Assembly (NCBI GenBank): GCA_038230895.1
Contig: JBBRMJ010000002.1
Span: forward strand, 1-64,000
Direction of reading: 5' to 3'
Length of the DNA: 64,000 bases
From: JAJXTN01 sp038230895
Lineage (GTDB): Bacteria; Patescibacteriota; Saccharimonadia; Saccharimonadales; UBA4665
A program made the position numbers and the translations under genes. The stretch's first letter is position 1. Each line of letters starts with the position of its first letter. The notes under the pieces were generated by a model that saw nothing but the letters and a program-made list of their open reading frames with translations, did not search any database and was not told the DNA's origin. Of the stretch, positions 1-8,787 are shown piece after piece.

Positions 1-52
1 AGCTGGGTCAATTGGTTTGCCTTTGGGCATATTGAATACACGGTCCTTTCAT

Positions 53-74
53 GCACAGGGCTTACGCCCTGTGC
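53..74. other. Perfect 9-bp hairpin
   Basis: A 9-bp perfect inverted repeat (arms 53-61 and 66-74, 4-nt loop) lies 33 nt beyond the stop of the minus-strand gene at 107-706. There is no clear T-run on either side, so a terminator role is only possible. Nothing else is recognisable in positions 1-106. Confidence 0.4.
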
Positions 75-106
75 TTAGTATGCTAACAGATTACAGGCCA
101 ACCGGT

Positions 107-706
107 TTAGACTGTGTGTTGATTATATCGGGAGCCTGACACTTTGGTATTCATCTGATAATTCGCTTGTGCTGACGCTACTGGTAAATTAGCTGCCCGC
201 ATAGACGCATCATCGTTAATCATTTTGATAGCAAATTGAAGAACAAGCTCAAAGCCTTCATTAATCTTTTCCAAATCAACGTAGTAGTTGAACAAATCGT
301 TTATAAAATCCAAGTTTTTCAGGTCTTGAAGCCCTGACTTGTCATTCGGTATCGGTTTAATCTTCATGAAATTGACCACTGGTGATTTCGTGTCTACCAC
401 TACCAGTAAAGCCTCAAGAATGTTAATGTTCTGCCCAATCCTATTAAGATGGTCGTTAAGTACATATTCCACTTCAACCAGTGTGTCTAAGTTAAGTTTT
501 TCCCGTTTCGATATTCGGTTAAACAGTTCTCCGAGTCTTACAAAAATGTAAGCAAAGAAAGCCCCACCGAACGCTGAGAATAGAGCATCGCTTCCATTTG
601 AATGTCTTGTAAAAGTAACAGCCAGAGCGATAGTGAGTGCGCAAGCAAGAATCAGAATAATTCCCAGACCGAATAATCCAACAGTCTTAATTACTTTATT
701 TTTCAT
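107..706 (-). CDS. Membrane protein of unknown function, two N-terminal TM helices
   Basis: A 199-residue protein not recognised as a known family. Residues about 8-30 and 40-58 are strongly hydrophobic, suggesting a membrane hairpin. The rest is a soluble, mostly helical region with many Asn, Asp and Leu, probably cytoplasmic. The ATG at 706 is preceded by a TATACT box (714-719) with a 7-nt gap, predicting a leaderless message. It is read in the same direction as the purine genes but has this promoter of its own, so it is probably not their last cistron. It falls within the presumed mobile element. Confidence 0.65.
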   Translation of the reverse strand: MKNKVIKTVGLFGLGIILILACALTIALAVTFTRHSNGSDALFSAFGGAFFAYIFVRLGELFNRISKREKLNLDTLVEVEYVLNDHLNRIGQNINILEALLVVVDTKSPVVNFMKIKPIPNDKSGLQDLKNLDFINDLFNYYVDLEKINEGFELVLQFAIKMINDDASMRAANLPVASAQANYQMNTKVSGSRYNQHTV

Positions 707-713
707 TACTTAC

Positions 714-719
714 AGTATA
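714..719 (-). promoter_or_regulatory. -10 box (TATACT) close to start of the 107-706 gene
   Basis: On the minus strand TATACT stands 7 nt before the ATG at 706, so transcription would begin at or within a base or two of the start codon. No convincing -35 box was identified. Confidence 0.5.
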
Positions 720-765
720 GTCACATAACTACCAACCACCAGGCTCACCTGTATAGTTTTACGGT

Positions 766-1899
766 CTAGAATGTAAGCCATTCGTTATCTTGAATTGCAC
801 CACGATTCTTGACACGGATACCTGGCTCGTCAGTAACCTGCCCGATTGTTTGCGCTACTAGCCCGTGACTTTCAGCCTCGGCTAATACTTTCTCTGGTTC
901 GGAAGTAGCAATCACCATACCAGCACCCATATGCCACTTGCCATATGCTTGTTCGTCAGAGAAGCCTCGGAGCTTTTGAACTTCAAGCATAATCCTTGGA
1001 GGTTCTACAGGACTATCAATGGTTACGCCTAGGCCAGACGGCTCTAGCATTCGTCCTAGCTTACTTGGCTGTCCACCACCTGTAATATGGGCAACGCCCG
1101 TAACATTGGCAGTCGGCTCTTTATCAATGTCGTAACCACCTGTTAGCCCTGACACAAATCTTGAATATATAATTGAGGGCTTTTGCACCAGTTTACCCAA
1201 TGACAGTTCGCCAAGTTCCTGCACTACAACATCTTGCCATTGTGGCCCGTAATGTTCCAGCATAGCCTTGCGAACATCAGTTATACCATTAGAGCGGAAA
1301 CCGTGTTCAGCAAGTCCTACTAGCGAATCGCCTGGCTGTACTTGGTGTCCAGTCAATATTCGGTCTTTATGAGCGAACCACAGCACAGTAGCACCCCAGT
1401 TGTAATTAAAGTCACCATAACCGCCAACTCTATCGCCTAGTTCGGCGACTTCGCCATTCACTACAACTACGCCAGCCGCTCTTGCTGCCTCAACGTAACC
1501 TTGCGAGAGCTGTCTAACAGCATTCCTGGTATGCTCGGTATCGTTTAGTTGGCGTACATCTAAGATTGAGCCGATAGCCACTGGCTCTGCGCCACGAACT
1601 ACAGCATCATCACAAACCATTGCGAATAAATCGTGTGCCACAACAGAATGGTCGTCAAGCCGTTCCGATACTTCAACCTTTGTGCCTACACCGTCAAAGG
1701 CAAGGTTGAGATACATATTATCAACGTCTTTGAGCATTGAGCCAGGGATTGCTCGTAGGCCAGAGAACGATTCGTGAAACTCAACAAGTAAGCCTGGTCG
1801 GTTGTCGTGGGTTTGTTTTGAAGCCTCATAAAGCATTTTAGAAACATCATCTCCAAGTTCAATGTTTACGTCCTGTATCGGTCCTCTTTGTTCAGCCAT
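766..1899 (-). CDS. purM: Phosphoribosylformylglycinamidine cyclo-ligase (AIR synthetase)
   Basis: Closes the imidazole ring: FGAM + ATP gives AIR, step 5 of de novo purine synthesis, in the cytoplasm. The protein (377 aa, slightly longer than the usual ~345) has the PurM-family FDGVGTK loop near residue 70, the AMVCDDAVVRGAEP segment that matches the family's conserved N-D-L/V-x-x-GAEP region, and the C-terminal HITGGG glycine motif. The ATG at 1899 overlaps the purQ stop by one base (TAATG), with a GGGAG ribosome-binding site. It is the last gene of purN-purL-purQ-purM. The family call is firm; a de novo purine gene is unexpected for a saccharibacterium. Confidence 0.93.
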   Translation of the reverse strand: MAEQRGPIQDVNIELGDDVSKMLYEASKQTHDNRPGLLVEFHESFSGLRAIPGSMLKDVDNMYLNLAFDGVGTKVEVSERLDDHSVVAHDLFAMVCDDAVVRGAEPVAIGSILDVRQLNDTEHTRNAVRQLSQGYVEAARAAGVVVVNGEVAELGDRVGGYGDFNYNWGATVLWFAHKDRILTGHQVQPGDSLVGLAEHGFRSNGITDVRKAMLEHYGPQWQDVVVQELGELSLGKLVQKPSIIYSRFVSGLTGGYDIDKEPTANVTGVAHITGGGQPSKLGRMLEPSGLGVTIDSPVEPPRIMLEVQKLRGFSDEQAYGKWHMGAGMVIATSEPEKVLAEAESHGLVAQTIGQVTDEPGIRVKNRGAIQDNEWLTF

Positions 1900-2681
1900 T
1901 ACATCTCCCTTGCGTAAGTCACGATATTACTAAAAATTGTATTTGCTGCGCTTCGTGCAACTTCCGTACGTACACGATGAGGGTGGAAGGCGGCCACTGA
2001 CCGTTCGGGGTGTGGCATCATTCCAAGAACTAAGCCACTTGGGTCACAGATACCTGCAATATCATCAACTGCGCCATTTGGATTTTCAGGGTAACCGCTA
2101 GGCTGTCCTAGGTCGGGTGTAGTGTAGCGAAAAACAACTTGTCCATTTTCCTTGAGCTGGCGAATATCATCTTTACTTCCAAAAAATCGTCCTTCGCCGT
2201 GAGCTGTTTGCATTGGGATTGGCTGCTCAGCAAAGTCTTCTGGGCGCACAAACTTGCAAGCAGACTGCCCAACCGCTAAGTCAATCCAACGACACTCAAA
2301 CCTACCAACTTCGTTACCAGCAAGGGTTACTTGCTGTTCATTCAGTTTACGATTGGGTAATAATCCAGTTCTCACGAGTACCTGGAAACCATTGCAGATT
2401 CCAATGACGGGCTTGCCCTTATCAACAAAATCTTGCAACTGGTCGGATAGGTAGGAGGTAAGCTCAGTCGCCAAGACCTTGCCCGAAGCAATGTCATCAC
2501 CATATGAGAAGCCACCTGGTATTGCCAAGATACCATACTGGTCAAGTTGGCGTTCACCAGTACGTAGTTGGTTTACGTGTACCACTTGTGGTTCAGCACC
2601 AGCCACCTGGAAGGCGTTAGCCATTTCTTCGTCACAGTTAATACCATCGGTTTTTAGTACGCATACTTCTGGGTTACTCAT
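1899..2681 (-). CDS. purQ: FGAM synthase glutaminase subunit
   Basis: Class-I glutamine amidotransferase subunit (260 aa) that supplies ammonia to PurL for FGAR to FGAM conversion. The catalytic cysteine lies in GICNGFQVL and the His-Glu pair in PHPERS near the C terminus; FGGFSYGD-type sequence (GGFSYGDDIASG) marks the PurQ subfamily. The start ATG directly follows the purL stop (TAAATG), so translation is probably coupled. Its presence as a separate gene means PurL here lacks its own glutaminase domain. Confidence 0.93.
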   Translation of the reverse strand: MSNPEVCVLKTDGINCDEEMANAFQVAGAEPQVVHVNQLRTGERQLDQYGILAIPGGFSYGDDIASGKVLATELTSYLSDQLQDFVDKGKPVIGICNGFQVLVRTGLLPNRKLNEQQVTLAGNEVGRFECRWIDLAVGQSACKFVRPEDFAEQPIPMQTAHGEGRFFGSKDDIRQLKENGQVVFRYTTPDLGQPSGYPENPNGAVDDIAGICDPSGLVLGMMPHPERSVAAFHPHRVRTEVARSAANTIFSNIVTYAREM

Positions 2682-5519
2682 TTAGTGAAAAATCCCTTTC
2701 ATAGGTGCTTGCCACGCACCCTTAAGTTCGTCCGTACTTACGCTAAAGACAACTCCGTTTTGCTCACGAACTCCAATGGTTTTGTCGGTAGTTGTTTGAC
2801 CCAACTTGCGGTATGGAACATTACTAAACAATTCCAGAGCTACTTCATCACTTTCAACCTCAACTACAAAACAACCAGCAGTTTCATTAAATAGAAACCC
2901 GTCCATTTGAGTAAAAGACACGTTAGAAGGTTCAAGGTCCGCCCCAACATTACCACCAAAACACATTTCGGCAACGGCCGAGATTACACCACCTTCACTC
3001 ACATCGTGACAGGCAAGAACTTTGCCACCGACAATAGCTTGATGTACCGAACCAAGGACTTCTGGTAGTGTGTCCTTATCAACGAGCGGTATATTGTTAC
3101 TACTGCCGTTAGCAACATCGTAGTATGCAGAACCTGCCATACCTTCGCTTAGATTCCCTACTAACACAAGGGTTGAACCAGCTTTCTTTATGTCACTCGT
3201 CATAGTCTTCTCTACATCTGGGATACGACCGAATATAGACATTGTATAAACGGGTGGTATCTTGATAACTTGTCCGTCTTTGCCTCTGTAAGTTGATGAG
3301 AGGCTATCTTTGCCTGATATAACAGGGAGTTTTAGCCTGTGCATCATTTCTACGGCAGCATCAACTGAGCGGTCTAATGAACCCATTGCTTCTTCGTCTG
3401 GGAAAGGCCAAATGTAGTTACCAACAGCAGCAGCCTCATCAATGTTGCCACCAGCAGATACGTAATTTGCTGCCGCTTCAGCAATTGCCCAAACTGTTCC
3501 TTCATACGGGTCTAGCCTATTTAGTATTGGATTCATTCCGTGAGACTGGACTACGCCGTAGGGTTTATCCAGCATAGGGCGGATAACCAAAGCATCGTTT
3601 GGTCCATCTTGATTTACGCCACCAAACGGCGAAACCACGTTACCACCTTGAACTCCGTGGTCGTATTGCCTAACAATTGGCTCTTTGGAACACACATTAC
3701 CGTGTGATAGAACAGCCTTAAGTCTATCAATCCACTCTTGTTCATTTTGAGGAGTGTCTGGGGTTACTTCGGGTACATCTACACGTTCCCAGTGTGCTTG
3801 CATAATACGTTGCGGAAGGCCGTCAGACAAAAACTCGTAGTCTAGTTCTGCAACATTTTGGTCGCCGTAGTTTACGGTTAGGGTATTGCTGCCGTCAAAC
3901 ACACCGAGTACAGTGGACTCAACGTTATACTTACGACTTACTGCAAGAAAACCCTCTATATTATCAGGTGATATTGCTGCAACCATTCGTTCTTGCGACT
4001 CACTAAGCCAGATTTCCCAAGGTGCAAGTCCTGGATATTTCAGTGGTGCTTTGCTGATGTCTACAGTAAGACCGACATTCTCACCAATCTCGCCAATAGC
4101 TGACGAGAAGCCCGCAGCACCACAGTCGGTTAATGCACGAATAAAGCCCAAGTCTCTTGCCTCAATTAGGGCATCAAACATACGTTTTTCTTCAATTGCG
4201 TTTCCAATTTGTACTGCACTAGAGTTCACATTAGCCGTACGGTCAGTCATCTCGCCCGATGAGAATGTTGCGCCGTGGATACCATCACGACCAGTCCTGC
4301 CACCAATAATGACTACTAGGTCACCAACTAATGGTTCACCCTTTTCCGCACGTGACTCAGGCATAATGCCGTATGCCCCGACTATTACAGTAGGCTTGGC
4401 TCTAAAGTCTTCGTGGTAATGCACAGAGCCGTTGCCAGTTGGAATGCCCATACGGTTGCCATAATCACGCACTCCTTGTACAACCCGCCTTTGAAGGTAA
4501 TCAGGGTGGAGAGTGCCAGAGGGTAGGAGACTCTCATCAAGGTCAGGTGGAGCAAAACAGAACATATCAGTAGATATGATTGTCTTAGCCCCTTGACCAG
4601 TACCCATAATGTCACGGAATACGCCACCACTGCCTGTCATCGCACCGCCGTAAGGCTCAATAGCAGACGGGCTGTTGTGTGTTTCAACCTTGCCACAAAT
4701 AGCCTGGCCCTCATAAAACTTCATAACGCCTGAGTTGTCACCAAATGCTGAGACGACTAAATCGCCAAACTGTTCTTTAGCGGCATTCTTAATACGTGAG
4801 TAAAGCGGTTCTTTCTCAACACCATCAACTACAACTTTTGCATTGAAGGTTTTGTGACCACAATGTTCACTCCAACGTGCAGCAATAATTTCAAGCTCTG
4901 CATCAGTTGGGTCACGGTCAAGCTTTCGGAAATGTTTTTGAACGACACCCATTTCTTCGGCATTAAGGAATAACTTATCTTTTGATAGCTCTGCCAATTC
5001 TGGCTCAGAAGCCTCTCTAATGGGAACTATACTGATAGGTCCAACGTTCCCTTCAAAGGTCAATGATGTCGGCTTCTCGGCAACAACGTGTTCTACGGTT
5101 TTGTTCATCAGTAGTCGTCCAACTACACCATCAACTTGAGCAGACTCTACATCACCAAAAAACGCATATTCTTTAGACGAATCAACTGCCTTTGGTCTGA
5201 TTCCAAGGTCCTGGGCAGCTTTCATAATAGAAGATACCTCGGGATTCATAACGCCAGGCTTATATGCAACTTCAACAACATGCGGTGTTTCAAAACCTAC
5301 TGGTTGGTCTAGGCTATATTGCTCACTTACTGGGTCAGTGAATAATTGCTCCGCTAATGTGTGTGCTTCTTCTACGCTAACTCCTTGGACACGATATACT
5401 CTTACTGTGCGAATTGCCTCTATACTTTCCAAACCCAACGTACGTGCCGCCTCTTGCTGAGCCTCGTGACCTAGCGGGTCGCCATCATTAGGCGTGACTC
5501 TAATCTCGTGAATTGCCAA
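2682..5519 (-). CDS. purL: FGAM synthase large subunit with N-terminal PurS-like domains
   Basis: Synthetase subunit for FGAR + ATP + ammonia to FGAM (step 4). At 945 aa it is between small PurL (~740 aa, needs separate PurS) and the giant PurL (~1300 aa, with fused glutaminase). The first ~165 residues look like two PurS-type repeats (one starting IHEIRVTPNDGD, the second HVVEVAYKPGVMNPEV). The catalytic core follows from about residue 190, with RWSEHCGHKTF and HNSPSAIEPYGGAMTGSGG. The start codon is TTG at 5519, chosen because AGGAGG (5525-5530) sits 5 nt upstream; the gene overlaps the 3' end of purN by 20 nt. The PurS-fused reading explains why no purS gene is present. Confidence 0.92.
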   Translation of the reverse strand: MAIHEIRVTPNDGDPLGHEAQQEAARTLGLESIEAIRTVRVYRVQGVSVEEAHTLAEQLFTDPVSEQYSLDQPVGFETPHVVEVAYKPGVMNPEVSSIMKAAQDLGIRPKAVDSSKEYAFFGDVESAQVDGVVGRLLMNKTVEHVVAEKPTSLTFEGNVGPISIVPIREASEPELAELSKDKLFLNAEEMGVVQKHFRKLDRDPTDAELEIIAARWSEHCGHKTFNAKVVVDGVEKEPLYSRIKNAAKEQFGDLVVSAFGDNSGVMKFYEGQAICGKVETHNSPSAIEPYGGAMTGSGGVFRDIMGTGQGAKTIISTDMFCFAPPDLDESLLPSGTLHPDYLQRRVVQGVRDYGNRMGIPTGNGSVHYHEDFRAKPTVIVGAYGIMPESRAEKGEPLVGDLVVIIGGRTGRDGIHGATFSSGEMTDRTANVNSSAVQIGNAIEEKRMFDALIEARDLGFIRALTDCGAAGFSSAIGEIGENVGLTVDISKAPLKYPGLAPWEIWLSESQERMVAAISPDNIEGFLAVSRKYNVESTVLGVFDGSNTLTVNYGDQNVAELDYEFLSDGLPQRIMQAHWERVDVPEVTPDTPQNEQEWIDRLKAVLSHGNVCSKEPIVRQYDHGVQGGNVVSPFGGVNQDGPNDALVIRPMLDKPYGVVQSHGMNPILNRLDPYEGTVWAIAEAAANYVSAGGNIDEAAAVGNYIWPFPDEEAMGSLDRSVDAAVEMMHRLKLPVISGKDSLSSTYRGKDGQVIKIPPVYTMSIFGRIPDVEKTMTSDIKKAGSTLVLVGNLSEGMAGSAYYDVANGSSNNIPLVDKDTLPEVLGSVHQAIVGGKVLACHDVSEGGVISAVAEMCFGGNVGADLEPSNVSFTQMDGFLFNETAGCFVVEVESDEVALELFSNVPYRKLGQTTTDKTIGVREQNGVVFSVSTDELKGAWQAPMKGIFH

Positions 5520-6198
5520 GATAACCTCCTTGTTCTTGCAGGAACTTACCTATTACATAGGGTAACGCTGCCTTTTCAACTACTTGAACTCTATCAAACA
5601 AACTTTGTGCTGTATCACCCTCCACTACCTCAACAGGATGTTCCGCAATCTTCGGGCCTCTATCAATACCGTCAGCTACAAGGTGGACTGTGTGGCGGGA
5701 CGCAGGCATACCAAGTTCAAGAACTCGTTCGGAAGTATGTATGCCGTACGTATCTTCTGTTTCTGGCAGTGGACCTGGGTGAGTATTGGTCATTCTTGCT
5801 TGATAAATAGAGCTGTAGGTCGGTTGCCAGCCATACTCCTCAATGAGTTCACCACGAACCATCTTCATATATCCCATAAGGGCCACGTGAGCGAAGCCAT
5901 CATTGCTAATGCGCTCACAAATAGCAGATGATTCAGCGAGCGTTTGTCCACGACCTACATTGCCATCGGGGTGAGTGCGGCCACTAATTTCTACGGTTTC
6001 AATATCAAGTCCGTAGTGTGCATTTAATTTAGTAGCCCTGGCAAAGATTCCTGCCTTTTCGGGCGGGTTATTGCAAACTATTAGACCAACTTCTGCTGCG
6101 ACCCTACCATCTTGAGTAGCGTGGATAAATGCCTCGGCAGTAGAGCCGCTTCCTGAGGCTAATATAGCAATAGTAGGTTTGTGTAGGCTCTCACTCAT
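5500..6198 (-). CDS. purN: Phosphoribosylglycinamide formyltransferase (GAR transformylase)
   Basis: Transfers the formyl group of 10-formyl-THF to GAR, giving FGAR (step 3). The 232-residue protein has the N-terminal ASGSGST phosphate-binding loop, the catalytic NTHPGPLP segment (Asn and His), and LVADGIDRGPKI containing the catalytic Asp. It is the first gene of the purine operon, so the order follows the pathway: step 3 (purN), step 4 (purL, purQ), step 5 (purM). It depends on a folate pool, for which no gene is seen here. A TATAAT box at 6213-6218 sits 14 nt before the ATG. Confidence 0.9.
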   Translation of the reverse strand: MSESLHKPTIAILASGSGSTAEAFIHATQDGRVAAEVGLIVCNNPPEKAGIFARATKLNAHYGLDIETVEISGRTHPDGNVGRGQTLAESSAICERISNDGFAHVALMGYMKMVRGELIEEYGWQPTYSSIYQARMTNTHPGPLPETEDTYGIHTSERVLELGMPASRHTVHLVADGIDRGPKIAEHPVEVVEGDTAQSLFDRVQVVEKAALPYVIGKFLQEQGGYLGNSRD

Positions 6199-6212
6199 AA
6201 TCTTATGGGTGA

Positions 6213-6218
6213 ATTATA
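6213..6218 (-). promoter_or_regulatory. -10 box of the purine operon
   Basis: Perfect TATAAT on the minus strand, 14 nt before the purN ATG, leaving a predicted leader of about 7 nt. No purine riboswitch or long 5' UTR fits in this space. The -35 is weak (TTTGGT about 17 nt upstream is the best candidate). Confidence 0.6.
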
Positions 6219-6319
6219 GACACTTGTCGTCTAAAACCAAAGCACAAGCTTGTCAAATCGCACAATGAGGCGACAATATCACAGCCGAGTGCTATTCTTG
6301 AGCCTCTACAGCTACTAAA

Positions 6320-6994
6320 ATGGTAGTAGAGATGAGTGATACAATCCTAACCGACTACACCCCCATAGAGTTCCAATATCAGGAGCTAGATTTGTCATAC
6401 CAACAGCTAGAGCCTATGGTTACCCAACTAGAACCAATGGACACCGATTTTGTGCCAATGAAGGTGGATTGGGTAGAAGCCAAGTCGATGTATGTTAGTG
6501 AACCTACGCTCACCTACAAAGATATTGCCGATAAATATAGTGTATCACTCAAACAGGTTAAGAAATGGGGTGGGCGTGAACAGTGGTCAGCAGGTCGCCA
6601 AGAGGTGTCCCAAAAAGCCTTTGCGAAAGTCCAAGAACAAGTTTCCGAAACTGCTGCTCAAACTACTCAGCGTCACATCGCAATGTATCAACAAGCCCAA
6701 GACCTGACTATGGCCTACATAGAATTGCTACAAGTAAATCTGACTGCCGCCATAGATGCCGCTGACCGTGAAGAACGAATCCTGACCGAGCAAAAGCTAC
6801 CCAGCCCATCATTACTCCTGCAACTAACTCGTGACCTTACTGCTGCTATCAACGGCGAACGTGTCTGCTTAGGGCTACCAACCAAAGTAGAACCTGCGCC
6901 CGTAGGCTGGAAGCCGCCTGTTGAAGAAGACCCTGAACTTGCTAAGCTGCCGTTTATGGAACGAATACAGCGCATATTGAATCAAGACAGCTAA
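6320..6994 (+). CDS. Terminase-small-subunit-like HTH protein
   Basis: A 224-residue acidic protein. Residues about 50-95 contain an HTH of the type found in phage terminase small subunits (YKDIADKYSVSLKQVKKWG followed by a basic stretch), then a long helical region likely to oligomerise and a Pro-rich acidic tail. The first 45 residues repeat a QLEPM-like phrase. No large terminase, portal or capsid gene is nearby, so a packaging role is doubtful; it may be an element regulator. ATG at 6320 or 6332 (after TAGTAGAG) are both possible. Divergent from purN across 121 nt. Confidence 0.6.
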   Translation: MVVEMSDTILTDYTPIEFQYQELDLSYQQLEPMVTQLEPMDTDFVPMKVDWVEAKSMYVSEPTLTYKDIADKYSVSLKQVKKWGGREQWSAGRQEVSQKAFAKVQEQVSETAAQTTQRHIAMYQQAQDLTMAYIELLQVNLTAAIDAADREERILTEQKLPSPSLLLQLTRDLTAAINGERVCLGLPTKVEPAPVGWKPPVEEDPELAKLPFMERIQRILNQDS

Positions 6995-7029
6995 CCCTGG
7001 CAGCTCTCTGTGATGTACAATCGTCATAG

Positions 7030-8010
7030 ATGACTATGGATATTGCAGTAATCAACAAAATTAAGGCTCAGCTAACGACAATTTACCAGCAAGCCCTAGA
7101 CAGCAGCGATGTTAGGGGCTTTTTTGTTCATCTCTACGGATACCTAGAGCTTATTAACACTAATCCAGCAATTCTTGAGCTGGCAAACAGAGGCGTAAGC
7201 GTTACTCATGGAGAACTATACCCTGAGGACGCTGAAAACATGCCCAACTTTAATAGCACTCAATCACCCAATCCTCTGTTGATTTCAGCATGGCTTACGC
7301 ACTCCCTTACAAGTGATAAAGGTCAGGTGCAACTATATTATTGCTGGCTTCGGTTAAAACTATTTTATGGTATCCGTAAGCACCCACTAGAAAGAAGAAA
7401 TGCTTACAGCAACCAACAACAGTACAAAATGAATGCGCTGATTATTAGCAACGAGTTCACTAACATCTTCAAGAAGAACACAGAGGACGAAAATCACCTA
7501 TTCCAACGAGCGCAGTACAAGCTCTGCATTGAAGTTTTTCACTCCTGGTTTATCCATTATCTTGACGATGTGGAAGCAACACAAACGCCCGATAGCCCGA
7601 TACATACAAGTGCTAATACAGAGCCAGTAGTAAGCAACGACATAGTTGCACTGAGCATCAAAGGCAGAGTCTTGTGGCTGCTAGTGAACCAGCAATACGC
7701 ACATAAGGTGAAACGCTTTGACAGCAAGGCGAATAACAATTTCAAGGCTTGTAGAGAGCTGTTGCGGCACAGGAACGCCTTTTTGGACAAGGGAGGTATG
7801 GGTATTTTAGATGCCAAATCAAAAATTAAAGACCTACCTAAAACAATGGGCTTAAAGGGTCAGCTAGTGGATTACTTTGTTGACCTTGACCTTGAAAATG
7901 GCAGACTGAGGCTTATGGATAAAGTCCAAATCTCACATGACGACTTGCCCAGTTTAATCATTTTTGTAAAGCACAATTTTCAAGAAAACGGCGATTCTAG
8001 CGATACCTAA
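7030..8010 (+). CDS. Hypothetical protein of the element, 326 aa
   Basis: Not recognised. The protein is soluble and largely helical, with Trp/Tyr/Leu-rich segments around residues 95-125 and 150-170 and a basic segment (HKVKRFDSKANNNFKACRELLRHRN) in the middle. No signal peptide, membrane segment or catalytic motif is evident. A TACAAT box at 7016-7021 lies 8 nt before the ATG, suggesting its own near-leaderless promoter. It sits between the terminase-small-like gene and the DUF5659 genes in the accessory block. Confidence 0.6.
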   Translation: MTMDIAVINKIKAQLTTIYQQALDSSDVRGFFVHLYGYLELINTNPAILELANRGVSVTHGELYPEDAENMPNFNSTQSPNPLLISAWLTHSLTSDKGQVQLYYCWLRLKLFYGIRKHPLERRNAYSNQQQYKMNALIISNEFTNIFKKNTEDENHLFQRAQYKLCIEVFHSWFIHYLDDVEATQTPDSPIHTSANTEPVVSNDIVALSIKGRVLWLLVNQQYAHKVKRFDSKANNNFKACRELLRHRNAFLDKGGMGILDAKSKIKDLPKTMGLKGQLVDYFVDLDLENGRLRLMDKVQISHDDLPSLIIFVKHNFQENGDSSDT

Positions 8011-8116
8011 CAGGTAGCTTTGAGCAGATTTTAGCGACTCCTGCGCTTCGTAGAGAGCTTCTTTGATATGGGTTTGTAATGTAATTGCAAGCCTAACAAT
8101 GAAGAAGGAGATTCAA

Positions 8117-8362
8117 ATGGAATGCAACGATATTAAACAAATCAAAGACCTAGGGTTAGTTGCTGGCTTAGTCAGTGCTGGCTTTGAAATCTTTGACATA
8201 GAACGAGATAGCCAGGGTCGTAGCTATTTCAAATTTCAAGAAACTAGCGAGCTTGACCAAGCCATTAACCAATATTGGTCTAATGCGCTGACCGTAAGCG
8301 CACGTCAGTTCTTTGAGAACACAAAAATGCTTAAAACACGGATTTATAGCGATATTAACTGA
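8117..8362 (+). CDS. DUF5659-like protein, copy 1
   Basis: An 81-residue protein with the DUF5659 pattern: N-terminal 'DLGLVAGLVSAGF', a beta strand with RSYFKF, then an acidic spacer, YW near the centre, and a C-terminal helix with ARQFFEN...LKTRIY. The ATG at 8117 is chosen over upstream in-frame codons because AAGGAG lies 7 nt before it. A diverged second copy is at 8787-9059; both end LKTR(I/L)Y. Function of the family is unknown; it is common in mobile elements and small genomes. The pair flanks a zinc-ribbon gene and a small basic protein, all co-directional. Confidence 0.65.
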   Translation: MECNDIKQIKDLGLVAGLVSAGFEIFDIERDSQGRSYFKFQETSELDQAINQYWSNALTVSARQFFENTKMLKTRIYSDIN

Positions 8363-8372
8363 GGAGATTGAA

Positions 8373-8648
8373 ATGAACGCAGTACAACAAGCAAATACTA
8401 GTAAAGGAACGTTTGAATTAAATAACATTCCCTACAAGGACAACGGTTTACAAATTAAAGCACAATGCCCCTATGCAAACTGTTGGCAGGATATGGTACT
8501 GACCATAGACTATGAGACCAACAGCTATTCGTGCGAGAAGTGTGGCAGACATGGCATCGCAACAGAGCTATTAAAGGAGATGTTCAAGGATAGGCCAGTA
8601 GTGCTGATTTACCCTTTTGATAGGAGCCGATATGAATACCTCAAGTAA
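8373..8648 (+). CDS. Small zinc-ribbon protein (CHC2/primase-like zinc finger)
   Basis: A 91-residue protein with CPYANC followed about 25 residues later by CEKCG, a four-cysteine ribbon resembling the zinc-binding domain of DnaG-type primases or of elements' replication proteins. The start at 8373 follows GAGGAG with a 6-nt gap. No catalytic domain is attached, so it would have to act with a partner; the ATPase at 9105-10385 is the obvious candidate. Overlaps the next small gene by 17 nt. Confidence 0.65.
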   Translation: MNAVQQANTSKGTFELNNIPYKDNGLQIKAQCPYANCWQDMVLTIDYETNSYSCEKCGRHGIATELLKEMFKDRPVVLIYPFDRSRYEYLK

Positions 8649-8787
8649 GGGTCGCACAGCACACGGAGGTGGTTGCCGTGACAACAAGAAGGGTCAAACC
8701 CACTCGTTGAATCTAACCAGCGAGGAACTCAAGGCGGGCAAAACTACGCTCAGAACCTTTGAGCGTAAGTATGCGGAGGCACTGTGA
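8632..8787 (+). CDS. Small basic protein, 51 aa
   Basis: A short gene starting ATG at 8632 after AGGAG (gap 5 nt) and ending TGA at 8785-8787, where it overlaps the next start (TGATG-type arrangement). The product is basic and Gly/Thr-rich at the N terminus (GRTAHGGGC) with a helical C terminus. No family recognised. Support comes from the ribosome-binding site and the tight overlaps on both sides. Confidence 0.5.
   Translation: MNTSSKGRTAHGGGCRDNKKGQTHSLNLTSEELKAGKTTLRTFERKYAEAL

Noticed and set aside
3886..4419. Long frame on the + strand opposite purL
   Set aside because: Antisense shadow of the purL core, no start signal and no sensible protein; the same holds for the many other frames opposite purL, dnaJ, ftsH and dnaK.
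6199..6319. Left boundary of the element between purN and the terminase-small-like gene
   Set aside because: No tRNA 3' half, no att core repeat and no composition step seen here; the interval reads as a divergent promoter region.
6320..6994. Prophage
   Set aside because: Only a small-terminase-like HTH protein is present; there is no large terminase, portal, capsid or tail gene in the window.
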